From Fluviispira vulneris (GTDB taxonomy: Bacteria; Bdellovibrionota_B; Oligoflexia; Silvanigrellales; Silvanigrellaceae), in contig NZ_JACRSE010000001.1 of the NCBI RefSeq assembly GCF_014281055.1, forward strand, positions 682,001 to 746,000: DNA of 64,000 bases, given 5' to 3'. Every line of letters starts with the position of its first letter. Position 1 is the first letter of the stretch. Shown here in pieces: positions 42,800-53,278 of the stretch. Position numbers and translations under genes: made by a program. Below the pieces are notes generated by a model, which was not told the origin of the DNA, made no database searches, and saw only the letters and a program-made list of their open reading frames with translations.

Positions 42800-43761
42800 T
42801 CAACTCTCCTTTATTTTCCAAAGAGAATCGGTAAACATTTTCTTTTCATCGGTAAAATTTTTTATTACAGAAAATCCAGTATTCTGAGCAAAATTAAAAA
42901 TATCATTATCTGAGTATTTAAATGAATTTTCTACGTGAATCGCCTCACCATAATCAAAACAAAATGATTTTTGTAATTTTTTAAAATAAATTGTCTGCAG
43001 TTTTTCAGAAATTAAAAACTTTGCATCGCTCCAATTAAGGGGTTGTAAAATCCATGATGAGAAAAGTTAGATTTTATAAAATTGGAGCCAATCTCAGCAT
43101 TCATTCTTACAAGCAAATTTAAATTAAAATCGTGAGTTATATTCGCTTTATCGTTATAAGCTTCCGTAAGCAATGAAATATCTTTTTTCTTATCAAAACC
43201 TATGAGTAGAAAATCATTTTTTGTCATATGCTGACTAATTCCACTAAGCAAATCTTTTACCTGCGCTGGATCATAATTTCCAATCGTTGAACCTAAAAAT
43301 AGAAAAAAGCGCCCATTATTGTCAATTGCAGGAGAAGAAAATGAATTATAATCTCCAATGATCGAGCTGGTTTGAATGTTTGGATATTTCCTGAACCGCG
43401 CAAGTGATTGTTCGATAGCAGAGATGCTAATATCAATAGCTTTGTAACTTATTTCTTTGGGATTCCAAGTCATAAAATGCTTAAGAATAATTTCTGCCTT
43501 CGAACCATCACCAGGCCCGAATTCTAAAATTTCTTTAATTTTCCCAACATAAGGTTTTAATTCACTCGCACAAGATGCTAAAATTTGCTTCTCAGTACGT
43601 GTTAAATAGTATTCTTCCTGCTCTGTTATAAGATCAAAAAGACGACTTCCTTCTTTATCGTAAAAATATTTGCTAGGAATTCGTTTTGGAAAACTCTCTA
43701 GTCCCTGCTTTACATCCAAAGCGAATTCTGATTCCTGTAATGAATTTTTATTATTGTTCAT
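42800..43761 (-). pseudogene. egtD: EgtD-like histidine N-methyltransferase with a one-base frameshift
   Basis: The first 249 codons encode a Methyltransf_33/EgtD protein (RIPSKYFYDKEGSRLFDLIT, YYLTRTE, ILEFGPGDGSKAE, FLFLGSTIGNY, LLIGFDKKKD). The frame stops at TAA after AMQSF. Shifting by one base at the A5/T5 run 43014-43018 continues with LISEKLQ, GEAIHVENSFKYS and a normal end at 42800, giving 320 residues, the length of EgtD. GEAIHVENSFKYS matches the conserved GExIHTENSxKY end. EgtD trimethylates histidine for ergothioneine synthesis. It is a broken gene, a slippage site or a read error. AGGA precedes the ATG. Confidence 0.85.
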
Positions 43762-43944
43762 ATTTTTTCCTATAATAAATTTATTTTATTTGAATAAAAT
43801 ATTTAATTTTTTATAAACTTAATCTAAAACATAAAAATTATAATCCAAATAACAAAATAGAAAAATACTAAACTCTTTTCAAGTTTTAAATTCATTTTTT
43901 AATGAAAATTTTGTCATTTGTTCATAATTAAATCATCAAAACTA

Positions 43945-44442
43945 TCAACTCGCTTCTTTGTGATCATCATCTTCAGACTCCATCCACTTGCGCCATTTCT
44001 CGACCGTTTTTAAGAATTTTTTATCTGACTGCACTTTTGCCAAATCTGCAAGCCAACCGCCAATCATAACATCCTCTTGATGGACTTTGGCCGACTTCTT
44101 CATGGGTCTGTAATTGATTTTATACAGTCTTGTGGCAGGCATTTCGCCTTCAAAAAAGGAGGCCAAAGCAAATTCTTGTGAAACACCAATCTCTTTAGCC
44201 AATAGGATAGAAATCGAGCGCAGCAACTCGGATTTAGAAGAAGATTTCCCTGTCTTTACAGTGAGTTCATGCAAGGAGTAGACCACGGCATCAGCCAAGT
44301 TTTTATCTATTTTAGAAGGGTCGTAAGCCATCACAACGGGCAATGCATAGCTTAAAAAACCGCGCCAGAGTTCACGATCACGGGCATGTGAAGAATCGGC
44401 ATAGGCTGAGATGCTCAGCATATCGAGTTCATTTTTATCCAT
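43945..44442 (-). CDS. Hypothetical helical protein
   Basis: Unrecognised 165-residue protein, largely helical, no membrane segment or signal peptide; acidic end (ESEDDDHKEAS). It contains SISILLAKEIGVSQEFALASFFEGE, like a helical signalling or scaffold protein. GGAGGGG precedes the ATG. Divergent from tmk across a 114-base gap. Function unknown. Confidence 0.65.
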   Translation of the reverse strand: MDKNELDMLSISAYADSSHARDRELWRGFLSYALPVVMAYDPSKIDKNLADAVVYSLHELTVKTGKSSSKSELLRSISILLAKEIGVSQEFALASFFEGEMPATRLYKINYRPMKKSAKVHQEDVMIGGWLADLAKVQSDKKFLKTVEKWRKWMESEDDDHKEAS

Positions 44443-44556
44443 CTGCCCCTCCTCTTTTTCTGGATTTTTTCCTTCTTTCTATCGGAGTCCTGTTCTATGT
44501 TAATAGTCATGGGGAACTCCCCTACGGTAAAAACTGCATTTAACCAGGTAGAACAA

Positions 44557-45213
44557 ATGGCATTTATAGTATTTGAAGGTGGCGAAGGTGTTGGTAAAAG
44601 CACTCAAATCGAACTTCTTTTCACATCTTTAAAACAGCAAGGCATAACCTGCACGCTCACGCGCGAACCCGGAGGCACACCCTTTGCGGAGGACATTCGT
44701 GCGTTGTTCAAACGGATCAATGCGCATGGCGACGCCCCACTTCCCTTAACAGAGCTTCTGCTCATCACGGCCGCTCGCGCTCAGCACATACAAAAGGTCA
44801 TCGAGCCCGGATTGAAAAAAGGTGAGCATATTATTTGTGATCGCTTTCTTGACAGCACATATGTGTATCAAAGTTTTGTGGGCAAGGTTGAGAAACAGGT
44901 GGTCGATGCCATTTCGCAATATGCTTTGCAAAATATCATTCCGGATCTCACATTGGTGTTAACGGCTGACCCACAGAAAGCTTTGTCGAGGATAAAAAAA
45001 GAAAAAAGGCGAACAGAAGACAGACTGGATTCTTTTTCAAATGATATTCATACACAAATAATGAATGGATATAAAGAAATATTAACGAACAAGTTACCTT
45101 ATCCAAGTGGTAAAGTACCAGTTAGAATTGCAATCGACGCCAATGCATCTGTTGAAAATGTGTTTGCCCAAGTTAAGCTAGCAGTATTGAATACGCTTGG
45201 GATCCATTTATGA
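44557..45213 (+). CDS. tmk: Thymidylate kinase
   Basis: Phosphorylates dTMP to dTDP. The 218-residue protein starts MAFIVFEGGEGVGKSTQ with the P-loop, has TREPGGTPFAEDIR, DRFLDSTYVYQ (DR motif) and KKEKRRTEDRLD in the LID region. The ATG at 44557 fits the family N-terminus; a longer frame is rejected. Its stop overlaps the start of holB as ATGA. Confidence 0.96.
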   Translation: MAFIVFEGGEGVGKSTQIELLFTSLKQQGITCTLTREPGGTPFAEDIRALFKRINAHGDAPLPLTELLLITAARAQHIQKVIEPGLKKGEHIICDRFLDSTYVYQSFVGKVEKQVVDAISQYALQNIIPDLTLVLTADPQKALSRIKKEKRRTEDRLDSFSNDIHTQIMNGYKEILTNKLPYPSGKVPVRIAIDANASVENVFAQVKLAVLNTLGIHL

Positions 45214-46052
45214 AAACTTTTCATGAATTTATAGCGAATATAAAAAACATTAAACACCATGCCCTTCTTCTTGTTTCAAGACAGTTTGAAAACAATGATT
45301 TTTCGGATGAGCATTTTCGTTTACTTATCAAAGCAAGTTGCGATATTGAATTATTTAAAAGTGAAAACACCTCTGCCTTTGAAATTGCCTCTAACCATAG
45401 TGATATATTTATTGCAGATAGACAGCGTAAAATATTGAGAATTGAAGATCTAAAAGCAATTAAAGAACTTTCTCTTTATCAACCCAATGAAGGCACCCGT
45501 CGTCTTTTTTTTATTGAAAATTGCGAAAGGATGAATGCAAATTCAGCCAATGCGCTGTTAAAAGCACTCGAAGAGCCTCAAGCTCATTCTTTATTTGTAC
45601 TCACAACAAAAGATTTAAGCCTTGTCTTACCAACAATAACAAGCCGCTGTCTAAAAGTTTTTCTCCATTTTACGGACATCGAAAAGAAAAATATTGTGAG
45701 TGAATTAACACAAGAAGACTACAAAGCAATAAAGTTACAAGTGGATTCATTTAAAAATTCTATTTCTTATCTCAATCAAACCCTCTCCGAACAGATTATC
45801 AGTTCAATAAATCCTGTAAAACTAAAAAATATTATTGAACTATCGGAAAAACTTGCAAAAGAATACAAAGCTCATTTATTGCAAGACATAATTGTTTTTA
45901 TAACATGTGAACGCCTTAAAAAAGAGCCTGATTTTCTCTCAGTTTCGAAATTTATCCTGTCGCAAATTTCGGAATGGAAAAACAATGAAAGCTTGAATCC
46001 TTCAACGCAATTGTGGCTCATTCGCATTTTCACCTGTTTTCAAGTTGCCTGA
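45210..46052 (+). CDS. holB: DNA polymerase III subunit delta' (HolB)
   Basis: Clamp-loader subunit of 280 residues: EGTRRLFFIENCERMNANSANALLKALEEP and VLPTITSRC (sensor/SRC motif) are the conserved core of delta'. As expected for delta' there is no P-loop. The N-terminus is divergent from the usual. It overlaps tmk by 4 bases, as in many genomes. Confidence 0.92.
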   Translation: MKTFHEFIANIKNIKHHALLLVSRQFENNDFSDEHFRLLIKASCDIELFKSENTSAFEIASNHSDIFIADRQRKILRIEDLKAIKELSLYQPNEGTRRLFFIENCERMNANSANALLKALEEPQAHSLFVLTTKDLSLVLPTITSRCLKVFLHFTDIEKKNIVSELTQEDYKAIKLQVDSFKNSISYLNQTLSEQIISSINPVKLKNIIELSEKLAKEYKAHLLQDIIVFITCERLKKEPDFLSVSKFILSQISEWKNNESLNPSTQLWLIRIFTCFQVA

Positions 46053-46113
46053 ACAAGTTGATTTTCTAAAAAAATAAAGTGAAAATCCTCAGACAAAAAT
46101 GGGGAGAATACAC

Positions 46114-48585
46114 ATGCGAACAATTCAACTGCACATCCGCTCATCCTTACCAAGCAATTTACATCCGCTTTGGGAGCTTGCGCGCAATGTTTGGTGGTCA
46201 TGGAATAGCAACGCTATAAACTTATTTAGGCGGATCAATCCCCAAGAATATGAAGCCAGTGGCCCATGTCCACTTAAGCTTTTAAACACCCTACCTTCAT
46301 CTACATGGGACAGTCTGAAAGAAGATGACGGATTTTTAGAGCACCTGAATGAAGTGTACAAAGAATTTTTAGATTATCTTGAAACAGGAACTAATAAAGT
46401 AACAGAATATAAAAATTCAAATATAATAGCCTATTTTTCAATGGAATTTGGTTTGCATGAAAGCATTCCACTTTATTCAGGAGGTCTAGGAGTACTCTCA
46501 GGTGATCATTTAAAAACGGCGAGTGATTTATCGTTACCTATGGTTGGCGTTGGCTTGTTTTATTCTGAAGGTTACTTTCGCCAAATATTAAATAAAGATG
46601 GTTGGCAAATAGAAAACTATGATACAAATGATCCTTTTTATTTACCGATGCAGCTTATGGTTGAATCTTCAAATAAGCCAATACTTGTTGATGTTGAAAT
46701 TGCAGGTTCTAAAATATATTTTCAAATTTGGAAATTAAATGTAGGTAAAATTCCTCTTTATTTAATGGATACTAATGTTCCAGAAAATTCTGCTGAAAAT
46801 CGTCTCATAACATCGCGCTTATATGCTGGTGGACAAGAGTTACGCATTCAACAAGAAATTATTTTAGGTGTTGGTGGGACTCGTGCTTTACAAAAAATAC
46901 AAATTCAACCTTCTGTTTATCATCTTAATGAAGGTCACTCCGCTTTTTTAACTTTAGAAAGAATTTCTCAACTGATAAAAAAAGGTCTTGATTGGCAGGA
47001 AGCTCTTATCGCTATTAAAGGAACACAAGTTTTTACAGTCCATACGCCCGTACCTGCAGGGAACGATGCTTTTCCAGCACAAATGCTTGCTCATTATTTA
47101 GGCGATCTCTATAAAAACTATGGCATTCCTGATAATGAATTTTTTAATTTAGGCCGTCCTCCCGACAATCATGCTGAATTTTCCATGCCCGTCTTTGCTT
47201 TACGGACGAGTGGGCATAGAAATGGAGTGAGTCAGCTGCATAAAAAAGTGTCGAAAAAAATATGGAAACCGCTTTGGCCCGACCTCTTGGATTCAGAAGT
47301 CCCAATTAATGGTATCACCAATGGGATTCACACACGCACATGGCTGTGTAACGAATTGGTAGAGCTATTTGATTTTTATTTGGGTAAAGGATGGGATGCA
47401 AAATTAAATGATCCGACTATCTGGAAAAGAATTGAAAATATTCCAAATACTGAAATTTGGAATATCCACATGACTCGCAAAAGCCGCTTATTGTCATCCA
47501 TACCAAAGTCATATTTATCTCCTGAATATTTAACAATTGGATTTGCCCGTCGATTTGCCAGTTATAAAAGAGGCAATCTTATCTTTCGTGACATAGAGCG
47601 ACTTAAAAAACTCATGCAAAATAAAGACCGTCCGATACAATTAATTATATCAGGCAAATCTCATCCTGCAGATCATTTAGGGAAAGAAATTATTCAATCT
47701 GTTGTTAAATATATACAGAATGAAAATTTAAATTCAAATATTGTCTTTCTTGAAAATTACGATATGCAGATTGCGCATAAATTAGTGCGAGGAATTGATG
47801 TGTGGTTAAATACTCCTATCCGCCCCCTCGAGGCTTCAGCGACGAGTGGGATGAAAGTTGCCATTAATGGTGGATTAAATTTTTCCATCCTCGATGGTTG
47901 GTGGGACGAGGCCTACCATGAAGACCTGGGTTGGTGTATTGGTTCAAGAGAAATGCTCACTAATGAAAATTTAAGAGATGAACGAGATGCCCAAAGTTTA
48001 TATGATACCTTAGAGTTTGCAATTGTTCCTCTCTATTATAGTTCTAAAGTACCAAATGAGTGGATTGAGAAAATGAAAAAAGCAATTTCAACACTCACTC
48101 CTCGCTTTAGCGCAAATAGAATGTTAATGGATTATACAAATCAGTCCTATCTACCCGCTGCAAAATTTCATGAAAAATGGTCTATGCACTCTACAGAGCA
48201 AATAAATGCATTAAAAAAACATATAAATAATGTGCAGGAATTAAAAGAAAAATGGCGACAAGTTGAAATAACTCGCGTGGAGTTAAAGCCTTCTGATACC
48301 GTAAGTGTCGGCGAGACTGTTACGTTACAGGTTGAAATATATTCACCCTTCCCTGAAAATTGGCTTGAAGTTAACCTAGTTTTTTCTAAATCTGACAACA
48401 ATAAATCAGAAATTATAAGCAAAGATATTGTTATGCCATGTGTAGAAAAAGATTCTGGCAAAAAGTTTATCTACGTTACACATCTCGAAACTACCAATCC
48501 AGAAATCCGTACATATAATATCCGAGTGTGTCCAAATCCAATTATTTTTCCAGAACATCTTGATTTAAATTTAGTAGCACGTTAA
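46114..48585 (+). CDS. glgP: Alpha-glucan phosphorylase (GT35)
   Basis: Releases glucose-1-phosphate from alpha-glucan. The 823-residue protein is of the bacterial/archaeal alpha-glucan phosphorylase type: N-terminal LHPLWELARNVWWSWN, then YFSMEFGLHESIPLYSGGLG, VYHLNEGHSAF, FARRFASYKRG and the PLP region LEASATSGMKVAINGGLNFS. The ATG at 46114 has GGGGAG 7 nt upstream. First gene of a four-gene glucan operon ending at 53201. Confidence 0.95.
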   Translation: MRTIQLHIRSSLPSNLHPLWELARNVWWSWNSNAINLFRRINPQEYEASGPCPLKLLNTLPSSTWDSLKEDDGFLEHLNEVYKEFLDYLETGTNKVTEYKNSNIIAYFSMEFGLHESIPLYSGGLGVLSGDHLKTASDLSLPMVGVGLFYSEGYFRQILNKDGWQIENYDTNDPFYLPMQLMVESSNKPILVDVEIAGSKIYFQIWKLNVGKIPLYLMDTNVPENSAENRLITSRLYAGGQELRIQQEIILGVGGTRALQKIQIQPSVYHLNEGHSAFLTLERISQLIKKGLDWQEALIAIKGTQVFTVHTPVPAGNDAFPAQMLAHYLGDLYKNYGIPDNEFFNLGRPPDNHAEFSMPVFALRTSGHRNGVSQLHKKVSKKIWKPLWPDLLDSEVPINGITNGIHTRTWLCNELVELFDFYLGKGWDAKLNDPTIWKRIENIPNTEIWNIHMTRKSRLLSSIPKSYLSPEYLTIGFARRFASYKRGNLIFRDIERLKKLMQNKDRPIQLIISGKSHPADHLGKEIIQSVVKYIQNENLNSNIVFLENYDMQIAHKLVRGIDVWLNTPIRPLEASATSGMKVAINGGLNFSILDGWWDEAYHEDLGWCIGSREMLTNENLRDERDAQSLYDTLEFAIVPLYYSSKVPNEWIEKMKKAISTLTPRFSANRMLMDYTNQSYLPAAKFHEKWSMHSTEQINALKKHINNVQELKEKWRQVEITRVELKPSDTVSVGETVTLQVEIYSPFPENWLEVNLVFSKSDNNKSEIISKDIVMPCVEKDSGKKFIYVTHLETTNPEIRTYNIRVCPNPIIFPEHLDLNLVAR

Positions 48586-48637
48586 CAATATTTTGAATGC
48601 TTAATGATGAATTTTTTGAATTGAGAACGGTGGAATT

Positions 48638-50047
48638 ATGAAGATACTAATGTTAGGATGGGAGTATCCTCCAATGATTTCTGGTGGCTTAGCAACAGCT
48701 ACGGAAGGACTGATAAATGGGCTCATCTCTTTGGGGCATAAAGTAACACTTGTTTTACCTTATTTTCCCCATTCAGTAAAAATAAAAGGTCTCAAAATTG
48801 TCAGTCCCGAAAATCCATATATCCTTGACGAAGAAATTGACGAAAACATTCATAATATAAAATCAGTTCACAACCAAAAACAAAAAAGTGTTTTCGAAAT
48901 AATTTCGCAAACCTATCAAGACATTGAGAATATAATACAAAATATATCAAATAAAAATAATATTTCTCACTACAATTACACCTTGAATGATATTGATCTA
49001 TCGCAAAATGAAAAAGAAAATTTAGAAAAAGACTTAAAAAATTACCATCATTTATTAACTGAAAATTTAAAAAGCAATGAAATAAACCTCAAAATCAAAC
49101 CATTTACTTTTTCTATAAGCAATGAAATTAATGAAAAGATATATGCTCTTGGACTACTTGCTTTAGACATTTTATCTAAAGATCCAGATTATAATATTAT
49201 TCATGCTCATGATTGGATGAGTTTCACCGCAATAGATATGCTCAATTCCAAATATGATATTCCTGTAGTCGCACATATTCATTCCACTGAAATCGATCGA
49301 GCTGGAGATATTCACAATAACCGCCGCATCCTTGCAATCGAAAAAAAAGGTCTCGAAAATGCCGACATGATCATAGCGGTTTCAAATTACACAAAGAATG
49401 TAATTATCGAAAAGTTTGGGATCATGCACAAAAAAATAAAAGTCGTATACAATGCCAACAATGATCAACATATTACTCTTATAAAAAAGACTGAAAAGTC
49501 AATTGAACACAAATCAAATAAACAAACTGTTACTTTTGTTGGCCGAATCACCTTTCAAAAAGGCCCGTCATATTTTGTTTTTGCTGCCCAAAAAGTTCTA
49601 AAAATTAATCCAAATGTTATATTTAAAGTCGTTGGCACAGGTGACCTTCTCCCCTCTATGAAACAACTCATTTGGGAACTGGGAATAGATAAGAATTTTA
49701 TTTTTTCAGGTTTTCTAAATGCTGAAGGTGTGCAAAATGTTTTAAATGACTCAAGTTTATTTGTCATGCCAAGCGTCTCTGAACCTTTTGGCATTGTTGC
49801 TCTTGAAGCTATTGCAAAAAATATACCTGTTATTATTTCTAAACAGTCTGGTGTTTCCGAAGTGTTAAATCATGCTATGAAAGTTGACTTTTGGGACACC
49901 GATCTCATGGCTGATAGAATTCTGAGTATTTTAAAGTATAAACCCATTCGCAATGAACTTGTTGAAAACTCATTAAAAGATCTTTCACATAGAACTTGGA
50001 AACACTCAGCTCAAACGCTTATAAATGCATACAGTGATTTTCATTGA
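48638..50047 (+). CDS. Glycosyltransferase, glycogen-synthase-like (GT4/GT5)
   Basis: A 469-residue GT-B glycosyltransferase. N-terminal WEYPPMISGGLATATEGLINGL is the donor-binding Gly-rich loop, IIHAHDWM follows, and the C-terminal domain has VGRITFQKGPSYF and the EX7E motif in SEPFGIVALEAIAK. Probably builds the storage glucan used by the neighbouring enzymes. A poorly conserved Asn/Glu/Lys-rich insert occupies about 75-145. A ribosome binding site GGTGG is close to the ATG. ADP- versus UDP-glucose use is not decidable. Confidence 0.88.
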   Translation: MKILMLGWEYPPMISGGLATATEGLINGLISLGHKVTLVLPYFPHSVKIKGLKIVSPENPYILDEEIDENIHNIKSVHNQKQKSVFEIISQTYQDIENIIQNISNKNNISHYNYTLNDIDLSQNEKENLEKDLKNYHHLLTENLKSNEINLKIKPFTFSISNEINEKIYALGLLALDILSKDPDYNIIHAHDWMSFTAIDMLNSKYDIPVVAHIHSTEIDRAGDIHNNRRILAIEKKGLENADMIIAVSNYTKNVIIEKFGIMHKKIKVVYNANNDQHITLIKKTEKSIEHKSNKQTVTFVGRITFQKGPSYFVFAAQKVLKINPNVIFKVVGTGDLLPSMKQLIWELGIDKNFIFSGFLNAEGVQNVLNDSSLFVMPSVSEPFGIVALEAIAKNIPVIISKQSGVSEVLNHAMKVDFWDTDLMADRILSILKYKPIRNELVENSLKDLSHRTWKHSAQTLINAYSDFH

Positions 50048-50058
50048 AAGGAAATAAA

Positions 50059-51390
50059 ATGGTTGCTTTGTGTTTTTATTTTGAAGTGCATCAGCCTTTT
50101 CGTATTAATCATTATAGAATAAAAGATATTGGTGAGCATAAAAATTACTTTAATTCTGATTCTAACCAGGTAATTTTTGAAAAAGTTGCAAAAAAATGTT
50201 ATTGGCCAGCAGGTTTATTAATTGCCTCACTGCTAAAGCGATATCCAACCAGTTTTAAAGTAACATTCTCATTGTCAGGAACTTTTTTAGCCCAGTGTGA
50301 AGAATATGATCCTAAATTACTTGAACTATATCAAGATATATTATCTCTCAAAAATGCAGAAATTATTTGTGAAACGTCTCATCACAGTTTATCAGCATTG
50401 ATCGATGAAGAAGAATTTTTTGCCCAAATTGATCTACACAAAAAAAATATTAAAAAACTTTTTGATCGAGAAGTCTCAGCATTCCGCAACACAGAACTTA
50501 TATATTCTAACAATATTGGAAAACTGATAGAGAAAGCTGGTTTTAACACTTGCCTTGTTGAAGGATGGGATCCCTTTATTCCACAGGGTTGGAATCCGCA
50601 CCACGTGTTTCATCATCCCGAAAAGCAAAATTTAAAATTATTACCTAAAAGTTATAAGCTTTCTGATGACTTAGCCTTTCGCTTTTCAAACCGTGGGTGG
50701 GAATCATGGCCTCTGACACCTGAAAAATATCATGCTTGGTTTGAAAAACTCTTGGATGGCACACATGAGTTTGTTGGATTATTTATGGATTATGAAACCT
50801 TTGGAGAGCATCAATGGGCCGACACAGGTATTTTTGAATTCCTTGAAAACTTTATCAGCAATATGACCTTAGACAAACGTTTCGAATTTTTAACAGTATC
50901 AGAAGTTTCACAAAAATTTTCTGCTCAGGCTCCTCTTGATATCGATAGACCGCTGAGTTGGGCCGATACAGAACGTGATATATCCGCATGGCTTGGGAAT
51001 CGTATACAAGAAGATGCATTCGCAAAAGTTTACAGCTTAAAGAAACAAATCAGTTCCCTTAAAGATGATTCATTAACCGAAGAGTGGAGAAGACTTCTTA
51101 CAAGTGACCATTTTTATTATATGTGTATAAAATGGTCTAATGATGGAGATGTGCACAAGTATTTTAGTCCATTTGAAAGTCCTTATGAAGCTTATTTAGA
51201 TTATGTCAATATTTTAGAAGATTTTGAATTAAAATGTGCCGAAAAAATAAAGGAAAAAGAACTAACCAAAAATAACGTGTTAATTCAAGCATATGGACAT
51301 ATCGGAGAGAATGCAGCATGTCCGAAAACTATTCAAGCATCGTCGCCTCAGCCAATATCCTCGCCTGTCTTGGTGAAGATGGACAACTAA
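50059..51390 (+). CDS. GH57 family glycoside hydrolase (alpha-amylase/glucanotransferase type)
   Basis: A 443-residue GH57 enzyme acting on alpha-glucan. FEVHQPFR is the region 1 motif, FSLSGTFLAQ region 2, AFRNTEL has the nucleophile Glu, and LFMDYETFGEHQ the acid/base Asp. AAAGGA precedes the ATG at 50059. Its final 24 codons lie inside the next gene, an overlap of 73 bases, and read as an unconserved tail, so the stop may have shifted. Third gene of the glucan operon. Confidence 0.92.
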   Translation: MVALCFYFEVHQPFRINHYRIKDIGEHKNYFNSDSNQVIFEKVAKKCYWPAGLLIASLLKRYPTSFKVTFSLSGTFLAQCEEYDPKLLELYQDILSLKNAEIICETSHHSLSALIDEEEFFAQIDLHKKNIKKLFDREVSAFRNTELIYSNNIGKLIEKAGFNTCLVEGWDPFIPQGWNPHHVFHHPEKQNLKLLPKSYKLSDDLAFRFSNRGWESWPLTPEKYHAWFEKLLDGTHEFVGLFMDYETFGEHQWADTGIFEFLENFISNMTLDKRFEFLTVSEVSQKFSAQAPLDIDRPLSWADTERDISAWLGNRIQEDAFAKVYSLKKQISSLKDDSLTEEWRRLLTSDHFYYMCIKWSNDGDVHKYFSPFESPYEAYLDYVNILEDFELKCAEKIKEKELTKNNVLIQAYGHIGENAACPKTIQASSPQPISSPVLVKMDN

Positions 51391-53201
51391 AAGGACTTTT
51401 TTGGCCCTTTAAAGACGCACACCATTCGCATCTCAATTTCTCAATTTGTGGATTAGCAATAGATGGCGAAAGCATTTGGCTTGATAAAATTCGCGATGGG
51501 CTTAGTATATCTTTTTTTGCAAAAGAAAATGCCTTAGCTGTCCATTGGAATATCCAGCATCCACGCTTTCAAAATATTGAAATAATAAAAAGAGTAATTC
51601 CTAATGGGTCTGCTCTCATAGAACAATGGTCTTTCGAAATACCAATAGAATTTGCGGACAAAAAAATTCAGCTTTGGTTATTATCAAGCTGGAAAATGCA
51701 CAATGAAAAAAGATTTCAAGCTGTTTATTCAGAAACTGGAGAAGACCTAATTTTCGCTTACAATAGCAATTATTGGGTTGGAATTGCTGCCTGTAATGAT
51801 TCCCAGTTCTCTCATTTCCAATACGTCCGAGCAATCCAAGCGCAAAACAGCACAACCATGGGAGAAATGATCGATCTTTTTTTACGCGACCCCAATCACT
51901 TTCGTAGAATTGAAATGGGTCAAGTATATGCAGCTGCTTGCACTCAACCACTCACTCTCACACAATCGCTAGAAAATAATAATTTATTTACTGCAAAGAT
52001 CTCAATTATTTATGAATTTGGCTTTCAGCAAGAAGAAGTTGAGCAAAAATTTGCTCTTTATTTAGATAAAGATCCCTCTATAAATATCCCTAATGAACCT
52101 TTGAATAAAAATAAAATCGAAGACCAACGTCAAAAAATATTAAGCAATCTAGAAATAAAGAAACAATATTTAAAAGATGTTTCTCTTTCAGTTCTAAAAT
52201 CATTAACTGATCAAAATGGTGGAATTCTTGCAGCACCTGAGTGTGATTCTGATTTTAAACACAGTGGTGGATATGGATTTATTTGGCCAAGAGATGCTGC
52301 ATTTTGTGCTCTGAGTTTAATAAAATGTGGATATATAGAGGATGCGCGTCCCATACTACAATTTTTATGTCAAATACAAAGTCAAAGTGGAGATTATTTT
52401 CAACGTTTCGACTCCCAAGGTAACAAAGCACCAAGTTGGTGCGAATTGCAAGCAGATCAAATAGGTCTTGTTATTGTTGCGTTGACTGAATTTATTCGTT
52501 ACGAAAAGAATGATAAATTTCTCCTCTGTATTAAAAAAGGAGTACAAAAACTAATCAACGACTTTAATGAAAAAGGCTCCCTTCAAAATAGTTTTGACCT
52601 CTGGGAAGAATTTTATGGTTTACATTTTTATTCACATATTTGTGCACATTCTGCTTTAGTAAATACCTTACCACTTTTTCCTGAACTCAAAGAAGATATT
52701 AAAAATTCAATAAAAAACTGCGAAAATTTCTGTTACAATCACTTATATGTAACAAAACAAAAACGATTTGCTCGCGGAGTTGACCCTCATAATAACCGCG
52801 ATCTCAGAGCAGATATCTCCCTTTTATCCTGTATATTTCCCTTCAATGAATTTCCAATTGAAGATGCACTCAAAATATCTATTTTTGAATTTTGTTATGA
52901 TAAGCTTTCGACAAAGATGGGAGCTCTGCGCTATGAAAATGACATCTATATGGGAGGAAATAGCTGGATTCTCTCAGGCTTTTGGCTGGCACAAGCCGCT
53001 CTTTCCCTGGCTCATTTAAAACCAGAATTTCAGAAAATAGCGCAGGATATCTTTGAAAAAACTCTTAACCTCAGCAATGAAGCTGGTTATTTTCCAGAGC
53101 AAATACATTCTGTAACAGGAAAAGCGCTTTGGGTTGTGCCTCTTGCTTGGAGTCATGCATTTTATTTATGGACAAACGAAAATTTTAAAAAAATTAAATA
53201 G
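51318..53201 (+). CDS. GH15 family glucoamylase-like glycoside hydrolase
   Basis: A 627-residue GH15 protein with the N-terminal beta-domain typical of bacterial and archaeal members, and the (alpha/alpha)6 barrel: YGFIWPRDAAFCALSLI, WCELQADQIGLVI, the acid Glu in FDLWEEFYGLHFYSH and the base Glu region GYFPEQIH. It would release glucose from alpha-glucan ends. The ATG has GGAGAG 8 nt upstream. Overlaps the preceding GH57 gene; likely cytoplasmic, as no signal peptide is seen. Confidence 0.93.
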   Translation: MSENYSSIVASANILACLGEDGQLKGLFWPFKDAHHSHLNFSICGLAIDGESIWLDKIRDGLSISFFAKENALAVHWNIQHPRFQNIEIIKRVIPNGSALIEQWSFEIPIEFADKKIQLWLLSSWKMHNEKRFQAVYSETGEDLIFAYNSNYWVGIAACNDSQFSHFQYVRAIQAQNSTTMGEMIDLFLRDPNHFRRIEMGQVYAAACTQPLTLTQSLENNNLFTAKISIIYEFGFQQEEVEQKFALYLDKDPSINIPNEPLNKNKIEDQRQKILSNLEIKKQYLKDVSLSVLKSLTDQNGGILAAPECDSDFKHSGGYGFIWPRDAAFCALSLIKCGYIEDARPILQFLCQIQSQSGDYFQRFDSQGNKAPSWCELQADQIGLVIVALTEFIRYEKNDKFLLCIKKGVQKLINDFNEKGSLQNSFDLWEEFYGLHFYSHICAHSALVNTLPLFPELKEDIKNSIKNCENFCYNHLYVTKQKRFARGVDPHNNRDLRADISLLSCIFPFNEFPIEDALKISIFEFCYDKLSTKMGALRYENDIYMGGNSWILSGFWLAQAALSLAHLKPEFQKIAQDIFEKTLNLSNEAGYFPEQIHSVTGKALWVVPLAWSHAFYLWTNENFKKIK

Positions 53202-53278
53202 CATGTCAATTATTTGAAAAATAAATTCATTTTTTAATATATATTTATTTTAGACGAGTTCATATCGAGGAATTTAAT

